Source of the DNA: CAZMXS01 sp964570325
GTDB taxonomy: Bacteria > Verrucomicrobiota > Kiritimatiellia > CAIQIC01 > CAZMXS01
Length of the DNA stretch: 64,000 bases
Assembly: GCA_964570325.1 (NCBI GenBank)
Contig: CAZMXS010000015.1
Location: forward strand, 1-64,000
Reading direction: 5' to 3'
The notes beneath the pieces were generated by a model that worked only from the letters and a program-made list of their open reading frames with translations, did no database searches and was not told the origin of the DNA. The translations under genes and the position numbers were made by a program. Numbering within the stretch: position 1 is the first letter of the stretch; every line of letters begins with the position of its first letter. This document shows, in pieces, positions 29,101 to 39,855 of this stretch.

Positions 29101-29784
29101 CGCCTCTTTGACCGCCCGGGCCGGCGCGGCGTCGGGAATCAGGCCCGTCTCCGAATCGGCCTCATTCCAGAAATAATCGAACGATTTGCGCGCGACCAGG
29201 TCGAGCAATTCCGCGTCGTTCAACGGACGGAGAACCCGCCAGGCGGCCGACTCCCCGGGCGCGGGTCGAAGCGCCGCGCTGAAAGACCATCCGCCGGCCT
29301 GGTTGAACAGTTTCAGCAACAACCGGTTCCGGCCGGGGCGGGCGCGCACATGCACCCGATCCGTCCCCGGCACGCACTCGCGCGCCGCGTCTTGCACGAG
29401 CACCGGCCGGCCATTCCACCAGGCCGCCAGGCCGTCGTCACTGCCCAGTTCGAGGATGAGCCGCGCATCGTTCTCCGCCTCCAACTCGGTATAGGCAAAG
29501 GCGCCAGCCACCTGGCTTGATCCGATGGCGTTTGTGGCATCCAGCCGGACCAGACCATCCGCCGCGTTTACCCAGCGCCAGGTGGCGCCATCGAGTTCGG
29601 GTTGGGCCGCCGGGGCCAACGCGCCTTCGTCTTCCACGACTTTCTCATTGATCTCGTTGATCGCAAACGGGCCGATGACCTGCCAGGCGGAAACGGGTTC
29701 GGCGGCCGGCTCTGCGGCGTGGCCCGTCCATGGATACAAACCCGCGCAGGCAACAAACAACGCAAACAACAAAAAGCGTGGCAT
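26188..29784 (-). CDS. Secreted tandem glycoamylase-fold hydrolase with CBM9-like end
   Basis: A 1198-residue exported protein (signal peptide about 1-23). After a jelly-roll-like N-terminal domain (VSAWQVIGPFAINE, LELGSDDGLAAWWNGR) comes a domain of the glycoamylase family (about 196-580): KSFDYFWNEADSETGLIPD, GFGLTAICIGDERGWV and NPNTGWTADRYLGIDVGITL, the pattern of proteins grouped with GH144-type enzymes acting on beta-1,2-glucan. A second helical domain (about 590-960) has similar toroid features (TSASNIGLYLTDLVVARELG, VSVLDSGNMIMGLM, LATDSRAASFLAIALGG) and resembles DUF3131-type domains. The last 200 residues are CBM9-like (PTLDGDLADWPRANG, IYKDDALELFIDPETNG). It is downstream of the second LacI gene on the same strand. 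The substrate is an inference from the family. Confidence 0.83.
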   Translation of the reverse strand: MPRFLLFALFVACAGLYPWTGHAAEPAAEPVSAWQVIGPFAINEINEKVVEDEGALAPAAQPELDGATWRWVNAADGLVRLDATNAIGSSQVAGAFAYTELEAENDARLILELGSDDGLAAWWNGRPVLVQDAARECVPGTDRVHVRARPGRNRLLLKLFNQAGGWSFSAALRPAPGESAAWRVLRPLNDAELLDLVARKSFDYFWNEADSETGLIPDAAPARAVKEAGIPCSVAVLGFGLTAICIGDERGWVPREAARARVLQTLRSVRDRADNERGFLYHMINLKTGKREWQSELSSIDTALFLAGALTCRNYFRDPEITALADELYARVDWSWMLNGDDTLCMAWSPEHGFDPARWGSYSEHMVLYLLGLGAPQHPLPPETWYAWKRPVYAYNGMIYVQGVPLFLHQFSHAWVDFRGQRDAIADYFKNSVLATRAHRDYCLSLREKFPGYSTNLWGLNPSLGPRGYMVWGGPPPTLEYPIDGTVVPCAAGGSLAFAPELTVPVLREMYEKHYGKAWGRYGFVDAFNPNTGWTADRYLGIDVGITLLMAENLRAGTVWDWFMRGPEIEKAMSLAGFKPYGGQLAPADLEYLRRLAADTWNCIAYFVHPASGLPYDTSRRDPHTSASNIGLYLTDLVVARELGLIAPEEALARAEKVVASIERFDTWKGFIQCWHDVETLAASTNDTWVSVLDSGNMIMGLMVAAQGFPELQDRLDKLIDDVDWPAIYNPDTQYMYGGYDMAKRRFNPDWQVNTLATDSRAASFLAIALGGLPVSTWDKLYREKVQMHEATVFKPGWQGGGLFMPYLPGIYLDDRDTVIGRAAANLAYANWRHADYLGLPAWGWSACDDPAGGYLGWGGLQDEVVTPHASALAIADFPAGALANLLTLERMGARAPWTEDGRSHPFGFRDSINLKTGLVSSNYLVLDQSMLFLSLANFLEDGIVRRWFHRDPRVPAAVAKITEMHQPEGGPNVSIFAPGMAVVVAEQKEKSAIAARAPQPPTLDGDLADWPRANGIELRYPDDAESGVPPQKERFGGTIYFIWDDEYLYLAAEVRDDKLVCESPAAEIYKDDALELFIDPETNGLIWGHARDFQIGLSPSGPAGRPQLYAWFQKVVPEGADIAARTKAEHAGDRYVIEARIPWQFLGVTEPRPDRVLGLSPALHTVNPERTQSAKLNWSYRSDVDRIHLGRLKLTGE

Positions 29785-29842
29785 GATGAATCTCCAAGAA
29801 GATGCGTTTTTGAATCGCGAATCGAGGGTCCGGCTTCAGCCC

Positions 29843-29884
29843 TGTTCAAGTTTCAGATATCACGTTTCAGATTTCATGCCTCAG
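29843..29884 (-). repeat. Degenerate heptanucleotide array, 6 units
   Basis: Read on the plus strand the units are TGTTCAA, GTTTCAG, ATATCAC, GTTTCAG, ATTTCAT and GCCTCAG, in exact 7-bp register. On the minus strand they become CTGAGGC, ATGAAAT, CTGAAAC, GTGATAT, CTGAAAC and TTGAACA, matching the CTGAARN and GTGAANN units of the array after argC. It lies in the 129-bp gap between the LacI and glycoamylase genes. Confidence 0.75.
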
Positions 29885-29913
29885 GGCCCCGCATTCACCC
29901 GGCTGCCCTTGCC

Positions 29914-30942
29914 TTAATGCACGGTCGTGGATTTGAGGGCATTGACGGACAGGCCGGGCATGGTGCTGGCGCGGCGGACCAGTTCGATCGGCAGGATCTC
30001 GGTTTCCGGCGGCTGTGCGCCCTCGACCAATTGCAACGCCATGCGGACCGCGGCCCGGCCCATCTCGCGCAAGGGCACGCGGATCGTGCTCAGGCCGACA
30101 TAGTGGGCCAGATCAATGTCGTCGAAGCCGATTACCGCCACGTCATCAGGCACGCTCTTGCCGCGGCCCGTCAGCACCTCCATGGCGCCCACGGCCATGT
30201 CGTCGTTGGCGGCGAAAAGGCCATCGAAATCCACGCCCTGGTTGAGCGCCTCCAGCATCGCCTTGGCGCCGCCTTCGCGGCTGAAGCCGCCGTCGAATTC
30301 GCGGGCGGGATCGGGCGTCTGGCCGGCGTCGCGCAGGGCCGTGTGATAGCCGCGCAGGCGCTGCTCGGCATCGTAGTTGTCGCGCGGGCCGCGGATATGG
30401 ATCAAGCGGGTGCGGCCGCGCTCCAGCAGATGGCGGGTGGCCTTGAGCGCGCCGCCGTGATTATCGAACAGCACGGAGGGCAGACTGGCCACCGGTGACT
30501 TGCGGGCCACACAAACCAGCGGCACATGGGAATCGGCCAAAGCCTGCAATTGCTGATCGTCGAGCGTCGAGGCCACGCTTACGACGGCATCCACGCGCCG
30601 ATTGGTGATGAGTTCCTCGACGGTCGCCGTATGCGGGCGCACGCCGCCGAGGAAGACGACGAGCAGGTGGCAGCCTTTCGCGCCGGCGACCTCGTCCATG
30701 CCGGCGAGCATTTCGGGGAAAACACCGCCAGAGATGTCCGGCAGTGTGACCGCCAGTGTGTCGGTTCGGTTCCGGGTCAGCGATCGGGCAATAAAATTGG
30801 GCGCATATTTCAACGCCTTGACCGATTTCATTACCCGCTCCTTGGTCTCCTCATTAACCAGCGGGCTCTTGTTGATTACCCGCGACACCGTGCTTCGTGA
30901 AACCCCGCAGTGCCGCCCGACGTCCTCTAAAGTCACAGCCAT
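29914..30942 (-). CDS. LacI family transcriptional regulator
   Basis: Start at ATG 30942, chosen because GGGAG lies eight bases upstream and the product then begins directly with the helix-turn-helix (MAVTLEDVGRHCGVSRSTVSRVIN); a TTG five codons earlier is possible. The 342-residue protein has the hinge region ARSLTRNRTDT, the sensor segments LAVTLPDISGGVFPEML and FAANDDMAVGAMEVL, and the DVAVIGFDDIDLAHYVGLST end. It diverges from the GH35 gene and is followed on the same strand by the glycoamylase-fold hydrolase, so it probably controls one or both. Confidence 0.94.
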   Translation of the reverse strand: MAVTLEDVGRHCGVSRSTVSRVINKSPLVNEETKERVMKSVKALKYAPNFIARSLTRNRTDTLAVTLPDISGGVFPEMLAGMDEVAGAKGCHLLVVFLGGVRPHTATVEELITNRRVDAVVSVASTLDDQQLQALADSHVPLVCVARKSPVASLPSVLFDNHGGALKATRHLLERGRTRLIHIRGPRDNYDAEQRLRGYHTALRDAGQTPDPAREFDGGFSREGGAKAMLEALNQGVDFDGLFAANDDMAVGAMEVLTGRGKSVPDDVAVIGFDDIDLAHYVGLSTIRVPLREMGRAAVRMALQLVEGAQPPETEILPIELVRRASTMPGLSVNALKSTTVH

Positions 30943-31110
30943 TGCAAACGCTCCCAATAAGCGAAAATTTATATTGAAACCGATCGCAGACTATGCCATT
31001 TTCCGCGCCCCGTCAAGCTGATCGAAGGGAAATTGAACGTAATGCAAGTGCGAAACAGACGACGCTCCGGGCTACTGGACACCGTCGGGAAGGTTGGCCA
31101 GATGGAAAAC

Positions 31111-31122
31111 GAAACTGGTTTC
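31111..31122 (+). promoter_or_regulatory. Probable LacI-type operator upstream of GH35 gene
   Basis: GAAACTGGTTTC differs by one base from the perfect palindrome before the giant secreted gene, and the preceding bases ACG are shared. It lies 87 bp before the GH35 start, in the region divergent from a LacI gene. A partial site, TATTGAAACCG at about 30972, lies closer to the LacI gene and equals an 11-base half of the first operator. Confidence 0.5.
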
Positions 31123-31208
31123 TGCCGGATAACATTTCGCATTTCCAATTTGTCCTGATTCGTTCTAAAGTGACTCGCTTTAACCCAGCAAAAAGAGGTC
31201 CAACATAC

Positions 31209-33647
31209 ATGAACGCAGCATCACGCCAGGTCCGGCCCGCTTGCAAGCTCACTCGGCAATCGTTCAATTTCAACGGCCGGGACACTTTCCTGTATTCCGG
31301 CGAAGTCCATTACTTCCGCATCCCCGTGAAGTACTGGCGCAAGCATCTGCAGGCGCTGGTGGATGCCGGCTGCAATGCCGTTTCCACCTATGTGCCGTGG
31401 TCGTGGCACGAGATTAGCGACAACCGCTTTGATCTGACGGGCCGGACCCATCCTGAGCGCGATCTGTTGGGATTCGTTGACCTCGCCGCGGAACTGGGTT
31501 TGTTCATTACGCTCAAGCCGGGGCCCTATGTGATGGCCGAGACGACCGACCAGGGCATTCCGGGTTGGTTGACGGAGGCGCATCCGGAAGTTCTCGCCAT
31601 CAATGCGGAGGGCCGCCCGTGGGGGCCGTGCTATGTCTCGCTGCCGCATCCGCTGTTTCGCGCCAAGGCCGCGCGCTGGCTGACCCTGTTCGCGAAGCAG
31701 GTGGTTGTTCCGCGCCAGTCCCGCAAACGCGGGGCGGTGGCCATGCTCCAACTATGCAACGAGATCGGTATCTTTGAATGGCTGGGCGCCCATGGCGACT
31801 ATGCGCCGGCGACGCTGGCGGCCTGGCACGCCTACTTGCAGCGAGAATTCCCCGATCGCGTCGCGCTGGCTCGTTTGCTCGACCGCGAACTGGGCGCCTA
31901 TACGGATGTCCCGGCCCCGCGTGGTGATTGCGCCAATCGCCGCGACTTTGTCCTCTATCGCCTCTGGCACGATTTCTTCCGGAACGTCTACGGCGAGTAT
32001 GTGAAGTTCCTCTCCGACACCCTGCGCGCCGCCGGAGTTACCGCGCCTTTCTTCACCAATGTCGGCGGCTGGGTTTACGGCCGCGCGCACGAGTTTCTGC
32101 TGAATGCGACGTTTCACCGCAAGACGCGGCAGCTTTGCCCGGAAGTGATCTATGGCCTCGATCACATCCCGGAGTTCGTTTCGCCGCTGAATACCCATGA
32201 CGGCCTGCTGGCCAACGAGATCGCCGCCGAATTGCAGGGCCGGCGCGGCCCGTTGTACTCGGCCGAGCTGCAGTGCGGCAGCCGCGAGCATGGCGTGCAG
32301 CCATACCCGGATGAGCTCGGCTTGTTTTACCGGCTGTGCCTTATTCACGGCCTGACCGGCATGAACTTCTACATGTTCTCGCAGGGCCGCAACCCCAAGG
32401 GCCGCGGGACCGACGGGCCGATGTTTTATTGGTACAATGCCCTCGACTGGCAGGGCAACCGCCTGCCGACCTTCTCGATGATCCAGGAACTCGGCCGCTG
32501 GCTGGGCCACAACGGCGACTTCCTCTGCCGCGCCACGCGCCCGGCCGAACTGGGCGTCGGCTTCTATCCCCATTTGTACGAGACCGAATTCCTCGTGCCT
32601 ATCCTGTTTAAGGATACGCGTCTGCATCCGCAGCAACTCGGGTTGAGCCTCGATCCGGTCGGCTTCCGCGACCGCGCCTATTTTGACGGCGTGCTCCGGA
32701 TCCTGACCAAGCAGAGCGTGCCGTTCCAATTGACCGATCTGACCGCGCGCTCGGCCGCCGAGCTGCGGAAAAATCGCCGGCTGGTGGTGCTGATCAACGA
32801 AATGATGGATGCCGCGACCCAGACCAAACTGGCGGATTATGTCCAAGCTGGCGGCGAGCTGGTTATCTTTCCCACACTCCCGACCTATGACCTGAATTTC
32901 GAGCCGTGCACAATCCTGCGCGATCGGCTGGGAATCAAAATTATCGGACGGGCGCGCTCAAACCGGATCTATATGGATAAGCTGAAGGATATCCCGGTGC
33001 CGGCGACTCCCTGGCTGCTGTCCGAACGCGGCGCGCGTGTGCTGGCGCGCGACGCGGACGGCAACGTGGTCGGGATTGAAAAGTCATACGGCCGCGGCAT
33101 CGTCCGACATTTTGGGTTCTTCGTGCAATACTCTATCGAGGAGCATCCGGCTCTCTGGAGTGCGATGATGGATCTGCCGCAGGTCGCGCGCAATGCTTGG
33201 GCCGATAGCGATAATCTGCACCTCGAATGCCGATTCAACGACGGTGAAGGTTTGTTATTCGTCGGCAATTTTCATCGGATGCCGATGGCCGCGCGGATCC
33301 AGGCGCGAAATCCGCGCGGCGGCGTGGCGCTTGACCTTGGACGGATCGAACTACCGGGCCTGCGCGGGCTCATGCTCCCGCTGCAGACCCGGCTGGGCGG
33401 TGGCCTCACGCTGGTATACGCGCATGCCGAATTGGTCGGTTGCCGCAAAACCGGCGACAACATCCGGCTTGCTTTGCGCGGGATCAAAGGCATGCCCGGC
33501 CGGCTGGTGTTTAAGACCGCCGCGGCCGGCCTGCGGATCACGGTGGATGGCCAGTTGGCCAATGTCGCCCGCGCGGGCGACCGCATTATCGTTGATTATA
33601 TCCAAACCGGCGCGGAGCAGGTGGTGGAAGTGGGGCGTGGCCGGTGA
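31209..33647 (+). CDS. GH35-type beta-galactosidase family protein
   Basis: Start at ATG 31209 (AAAAGAGG about ten bases upstream); a longer reading to 30993 has no support. The 812-residue protein opens with the GH35 signature (LYSGEVHYFRIPVKYWRKHL, NAVSTYVPWSWHE, FITLKPGPYVMAE). The proposed acid/base is E185 in LQLCNEIG and the nucleophile E353 in YSAELQCG. A beta-galactosidase-type middle/trimerisation region and beta-sandwich tail follow. No clear signal peptide is present, so action inside the cell on imported oligosaccharides is likely. It diverges from a LacI regulator with an operator-like palindrome between. Confidence 0.9.
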   Translation: MNAASRQVRPACKLTRQSFNFNGRDTFLYSGEVHYFRIPVKYWRKHLQALVDAGCNAVSTYVPWSWHEISDNRFDLTGRTHPERDLLGFVDLAAELGLFITLKPGPYVMAETTDQGIPGWLTEAHPEVLAINAEGRPWGPCYVSLPHPLFRAKAARWLTLFAKQVVVPRQSRKRGAVAMLQLCNEIGIFEWLGAHGDYAPATLAAWHAYLQREFPDRVALARLLDRELGAYTDVPAPRGDCANRRDFVLYRLWHDFFRNVYGEYVKFLSDTLRAAGVTAPFFTNVGGWVYGRAHEFLLNATFHRKTRQLCPEVIYGLDHIPEFVSPLNTHDGLLANEIAAELQGRRGPLYSAELQCGSREHGVQPYPDELGLFYRLCLIHGLTGMNFYMFSQGRNPKGRGTDGPMFYWYNALDWQGNRLPTFSMIQELGRWLGHNGDFLCRATRPAELGVGFYPHLYETEFLVPILFKDTRLHPQQLGLSLDPVGFRDRAYFDGVLRILTKQSVPFQLTDLTARSAAELRKNRRLVVLINEMMDAATQTKLADYVQAGGELVIFPTLPTYDLNFEPCTILRDRLGIKIIGRARSNRIYMDKLKDIPVPATPWLLSERGARVLARDADGNVVGIEKSYGRGIVRHFGFFVQYSIEEHPALWSAMMDLPQVARNAWADSDNLHLECRFNDGEGLLFVGNFHRMPMAARIQARNPRGGVALDLGRIELPGLRGLMLPLQTRLGGGLTLVYAHAELVGCRKTGDNIRLALRGIKGMPGRLVFKTAAAGLRITVDGQLANVARAGDRIIVDYIQTGAEQVVEVGRGR

Positions 33648-33656
33648 ACTTAAATC

Positions 33657-33698
33657 AGTGACCCGTGGCCCGTGATTTGTAATTGGTGGTCAGGGGCT
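33657..33698 (+). repeat. Degenerate heptanucleotide array, 6 units
   Basis: AGTGACC, CGTGGCC, CGTGATT, TGTAATT, GGTGGTC and AGGGGCT follow each other in exact 7-bp register, starting ten bases after the GH35 stop codon. The units match the RGTRATC-like type seen at 4421 and 58764. Confidence 0.75.
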
Positions 33699-33825
33699 GC
33701 AATTCCGCAAGGCATCCGCCTTGATGGGTCGGGCGGGGAATATGGTTTCGTGCCCGCAAGCCGATCGGTGGTTCCTCAACTGCCCGTTGCAACCGGGCGG
33801 GTTCGGCATGACTGCTTGACCGGTC

Positions 33826-36060
<2,235 letters not shown>

Positions 36061-36334
36061 GGACCCGCCGCGATTTTTTTGAAATATACACGCATTTCAT
36101 CGGCCGAACAAATCCCGAAGCGGGCATTTCGCCGCGGGTTTGTATTTCGACAACGGCGCTGATGGTTGCCTGCCGGCTGACACGAGATGGGTTGCGTGTT
36201 GGTCATTTTTGCGGTTTGGAATAAGGAGCCAGCGGCGGAAGGAAGCGGACAAGCTGCGCCCGCGTGATGGGTGGATTTTCCTTTGTCTTTTCCGGCCCGC
36301 GTGGGTTATGCTGCCCGTGGAGGTCAGGGCATTG

Positions 36335-38029
36335 ATGGAATCCAGCGGACATGGTGGCATGACGGGCGACTCCATTCCCTTGCCGGAGTCTCTGAAAGGC
36401 ATGGAGCCCGGGCTGGCCGGGCTGCTGGAGCGCAGTTTCCAATTCATCGGCGACCGCGCCCAAGGGCCGACGCACGCTTTCGAGGGCGGCGTCATGCGGG
36501 AATTGCGGGCCGTCCTGCAGGCCGAAACCGATCCCCTGCGCCGGCAGCACATCACGAATCTGCTTAACGATCTGCGCACCTATTTTCGCTCGCCATCGGT
36601 CGCCAACCCCGAGATTAACGACGGGCTCATCCTGATCCATATCACGCCTGACGGCTTCACGGCCGCCGTCACGCTGACCCCGCCGCGCGGCCTGGCCAAC
36701 ATTCCCACGGAGGTTACCGTCCGCTCGGCGCTGGAGCGCGCCGGCATCCGGCACGGCATTGATATGCTGGCGGTCGAGCGCCTGCTCGAGGTGCTGCGCA
36801 AGGATAACGACCTGGTCTGGCAGGCCGTCATCGCGCGCGGCGAACCGGCGCTGCCGGCCCGGCCCACCCGCATCGAGTTCCGGGTGAAGGTGATTGACAA
36901 GGCGCAACTTCGACAGCAGGTATCGTCCATGCCCGACCGGCTCACGCCGTTCTGGGAGCCGGTGGACGAGGGCACGCTCATCGGCATCCTCCGGCCGCCG
37001 GCGCCGGGTGTCGCGGGCCGGGATGTTTACGACCGGACGATCGCGCCGGCCGAGGCGCGGCATGTGGCTTTTAATTTCGGCGAAGAAATCGCGCTCAACC
37101 CGGCCAACAACACGCTGACGGCGCAGGCGGCGGGTTATGTCGTCGCCGACGGCAGTCATTTGAATATCGTGCCTTTCTATGTCATTGACGATCCGGCTCA
37201 TCGGGCTCTCGGGGATTTGACATTCGCGGGCGCGGTGTTCGTTCGCGGCAATCTGCAAGGGCCGGGTTCGGTGCAGTGCGAGGATCTCTTTGTGCTCGGC
37301 AATTGCGAGCAGGCCAACATCACCGCGCAGGGCGACGTGTTCATCGCCGGCGGGGTGATCGGCCACCGGCAGGGCACGATTGACGCCGACGGCGGCGTGT
37401 ATGCCGGCTTCGTCAGCGAGGCCGGCATCACGGCATTGGGCGAGGTGGTCGTCGCCAACGCCATCATCAACAGCAAGGTCATCAGTAATGATGCGGTCCG
37501 CGTGACATCCGAAAAGGGCATGATCACCGGCGGCACAATCCAGGCGTTGAAGGAGATCGTTGTGCGCACGATTGGCTCCGAGTTCGGCATGCTCACGGAG
37601 ACGGTCGTCGGCAAGGATTTCCTGACCACGCAGCGGCTGGAGGAGATCGCGCACAAGATCAAGTTGCACGAGGATAACCTGCGGCGGATTGCGGAGCTGA
37701 AGAACGAGCTGGTCCGGGCGAAGGTCCGCGTCGAGAAACTGCCGCGCGACAAGCAGGAAATCTATATCGGCGTCCTGCGCAAGGAGCAGCAGTCGCTGGC
37801 CGAGTTGCGCAGCCTCAACCGGCGCAAGGCCCGGCTCTCGCAGGGATTGAAGGAATTTCTCACGGCCTGCATCCGCGTGCTCGATGGCATCTATCCGCCG
37901 GTGCGGGTGCAGGTCGTCAACGACATCATGGAGATCACCAAGAAACTCACGGCCGTCACCCTCCAGTACGACAAGAACGTCGGCATCGTCAGCAATTTCG
38001 GCGCGAACCCCCAAGAGGACGCATCATGA
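36335..38029 (+). CDS. DUF342 (FapA-type) polymerisation-fold protein
   Basis: Start chosen at ATG 36335 (GGAGG about eleven bases upstream), giving 564 residues; an upstream in-frame ATG at 36308 is possible. The middle and C-terminal parts match DUF342: SMPDRLTPFWEPVDEGTLIG, GVAGRDVYDRTI, a beta-helix-like run (GAVFVRGNLQGPGSVQCEDL, GVIGHRQGTIDADGGVYAG) and a C-terminal coiled coil (about 490-540). Named members (FapA) are cytoplasmic proteins tied to cell-surface or flagellar assembly, but their role is poorly defined. The stop overlaps the start of the next gene by 4 bp (ATGA), so it is coupled to a degenerate kinase. Confidence 0.87.
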   Translation: MESSGHGGMTGDSIPLPESLKGMEPGLAGLLERSFQFIGDRAQGPTHAFEGGVMRELRAVLQAETDPLRRQHITNLLNDLRTYFRSPSVANPEINDGLILIHITPDGFTAAVTLTPPRGLANIPTEVTVRSALERAGIRHGIDMLAVERLLEVLRKDNDLVWQAVIARGEPALPARPTRIEFRVKVIDKAQLRQQVSSMPDRLTPFWEPVDEGTLIGILRPPAPGVAGRDVYDRTIAPAEARHVAFNFGEEIALNPANNTLTAQAAGYVVADGSHLNIVPFYVIDDPAHRALGDLTFAGAVFVRGNLQGPGSVQCEDLFVLGNCEQANITAQGDVFIAGGVIGHRQGTIDADGGVYAGFVSEAGITALGEVVVANAIINSKVISNDAVRVTSEKGMITGGTIQALKEIVVRTIGSEFGMLTETVVGKDFLTTQRLEEIAHKIKLHEDNLRRIAELKNELVRAKVRVEKLPRDKQEIYIGVLRKEQQSLAELRSLNRRKARLSQGLKEFLTACIRVLDGIYPPVRVQVVNDIMEITKKLTAVTLQYDKNVGIVSNFGANPQEDAS

Positions 38030-39237
38030 ACCGCAAAGCAAAAGAACAGCAGGCCCTGCTCTGGCGGGCGGCGCTGATCGCCGGCCTGGTCCTGGAAATT
38101 GTGCTGATCCTGGTTGCGCTGGGCGCGATGATGCAGGGCGCCAAGATTGCGCCGTGGCAGCAGATCGCTTTTGCCGCCATCCTGATTTGGATCTACATTG
38201 CCTATCAGAAGCAGCGCATCCAGGAAGTGGCCGCCAATGTCGTGGACGAGAAGGTCAAGACGCACTCGCTGGTGGAGAATCTGGATGAAGGGATCATTCT
38301 GACCAACGGGGAGAACCAGATCCTGCTGCTCAACGCGCGCGCCGCCGCACTGACCGGGCTCTCCGAACTGGAGGCGCTGGGGCGGGATCTGGCTGGGGAA
38401 CTGGACGCCGCCGGGCGGGACATGCTCCATTCGGGCGGCGCGGGTGAGATTGAGGCGGCGTTCGCGCGCAGCGGACGGCGGGCCGTGTTGCGGATCAAGG
38501 TGCTGCACGCCCAGCAGGATGATGAGGAGACCAAGTTGATCCGCGTGAGCGAACCGCGCCCGGCCGCCGCGGCCGCCGCGACGCTGCCCGGCATTCCCCC
38601 GGCGGCGATTGCCAAGTCCCTGCAGGACATTGCCGCGGTCCTGCTCAAGGCTCCGACGCAGACCAACAACACCGAACGGGCTCGCGCCGCGCTCGCCAGC
38701 CTGGCGGCGCTGATGACCATCGAGACCGATCCGGTCCGGCAGCAGATCGCGGAGAAGCAACTGAGCGCCACGCTGCAGCGCCGGAAGGTGGCGGTGGCAG
38801 GGTTGCTCGACGATCTGCGGGCGCTGATGGGCGGTCTTTTCGACGCCGCCGGCAACAAGCTGGAGATCGCGCTGGGTCGCCCGGAACATGCGGTCAATGC
38901 CGACGCCGTATTGTTGGCGAGCGCCGTCAAGCTGATCCTCCTCAACGCCGTCGCCGGCGGGCCCGGCGCGATCGCGGTCAAAACCGCCGAGATGGGCGAC
39001 AACCTTGGCGTGTCCATCACCGATCGGGGCGCCAGTCCGGCGCCGGACCAATTGGACCGACTGTTCGCGCAGCCGCCGCTGGAAATCAAGGATGCCCAGG
39101 GCCGCGCCGTCCGCGTGGAATCACCGGGGCTTTACACCGCCCGCGGCATCATTGAAGCGCATGGCGGCTCGCTCTGGGCGGACATCCCATCCGAGGGCGG
39201 ACTGCGGGTGACGATGATGCTCCCGCGCGCGGGATAG
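38026..39237 (+). CDS. Degenerate histidine-kinase-like membrane protein
   Basis: A 403-residue protein with two N-terminal membrane helices (about 14-36 and 47-60), a PAS-like domain (SLVENLDEGIILTNGENQIL, about 80-180), a helical region and a relic ATPase domain. The ATPase part keeps the overall order of a kinase (KLILLNAVAGGPG, VSITDRGASPAPDQLDRLF, GLYTARGIIEAHGGSLWAD) but the N-box lacks the Asn/Lys pair, G1 has lost its second Gly, and no H-box histidine is seen. It is probably a signal-sensing scaffold rather than an active kinase. It is translationally coupled to the DUF342 gene and followed after 36 bp by a lipoprotein gene. Confidence 0.8.
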   Translation: MNRKAKEQQALLWRAALIAGLVLEIVLILVALGAMMQGAKIAPWQQIAFAAILIWIYIAYQKQRIQEVAANVVDEKVKTHSLVENLDEGIILTNGENQILLLNARAAALTGLSELEALGRDLAGELDAAGRDMLHSGGAGEIEAAFARSGRRAVLRIKVLHAQQDDEETKLIRVSEPRPAAAAAATLPGIPPAAIAKSLQDIAAVLLKAPTQTNNTERARAALASLAALMTIETDPVRQQIAEKQLSATLQRRKVAVAGLLDDLRALMGGLFDAAGNKLEIALGRPEHAVNADAVLLASAVKLILLNAVAGGPGAIAVKTAEMGDNLGVSITDRGASPAPDQLDRLFAQPPLEIKDAQGRAVRVESPGLYTARGIIEAHGGSLWADIPSEGGLRVTMMLPRAG

Positions 39238-39273
39238 ATTGCGGTGAACGCGAGGTCAACCAGGAGATCAACT

Positions 39274-39843
39274 ATGCAATCGCCGGTCTGTTCATTTCTT
39301 CGCTATGGGTGGCTGCCCCTGGTCGTCGCGTTGCTGGCCGGTTGCGCCACCAATCTGACCCGGCCGGCCGGCCCGCCGCAGCCGACCAAGGTCAGGTTCG
39401 GCGAATATCAACAGGTGGAAATGGCCCGTGTCAGTCTCAGCGAACGGTTCGCCGATTCGGGGGCCAACCAAAAGGCGCTGCGCAAAATAGACGAACTGCT
39501 GACGCGCGACATGCAGATGCTGTTCCCGAAAATGAAAATCGTGGCCACGGCGGCTGAGTTTACCCGGGGCGCGCCGCAAACCCTGCTGATCGAGCCGCAC
39601 ATCAAGGAAATCAAATTCATTGGCGGCATGGCGCGTTTCTGGGCAGGCGCGATGGCCGGCAGTTCCGCCGTGCTGATGCAGGTCATCTATCGGGATAGCG
39701 CCTCGGGCGAAGTCATCGCCGACCCCGAGTTCTATGAACAGGCCGGCGCCTATTCCGGCGATTGGACCATCGGCGGGACCGATAACCAGATGCTTGAGGA
39801 AATTGTGAAAGAGGTTACCAACTATTCCCAGTTGAACCGCTGA
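39274..39843 (+). CDS. DUF4410-like lipoprotein
   Basis: Start at ATG 39274, seven bases after AGGAG. The 189-residue product has a lipoprotein signal with lipobox LAGC (about 21-24). The mature part resembles DUF4410 lipoproteins: an early EMARVSLSERFADSGANQK segment, LLIEPHIKEIKFIGGMARFWAGAMAG, then VLMQVIYRDSASGEVIADPEF. These are envelope proteins of unknown function. It follows the degenerate kinase and precedes the UDP-glucose pyrophosphorylase gene by 12 bp, so the four genes from 36335 likely form one operon. Confidence 0.72.
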   Translation: MQSPVCSFLRYGWLPLVVALLAGCATNLTRPAGPPQPTKVRFGEYQQVEMARVSLSERFADSGANQKALRKIDELLTRDMQMLFPKMKIVATAAEFTRGAPQTLLIEPHIKEIKFIGGMARFWAGAMAGSSAVLMQVIYRDSASGEVIADPEFYEQAGAYSGDWTIGGTDNQMLEEIVKEVTNYSQLNR

Positions 39844-39855
39844 TGGAGAAACGGA

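Noticed and set aside
36203..38014. 603-codon minus-strand frame opposite the DUF342 gene
   Set aside because: The product is Arg/His/Asp-rich low-information sequence, while the plus strand encodes a recognisable DUF342 protein coupled to its neighbour.
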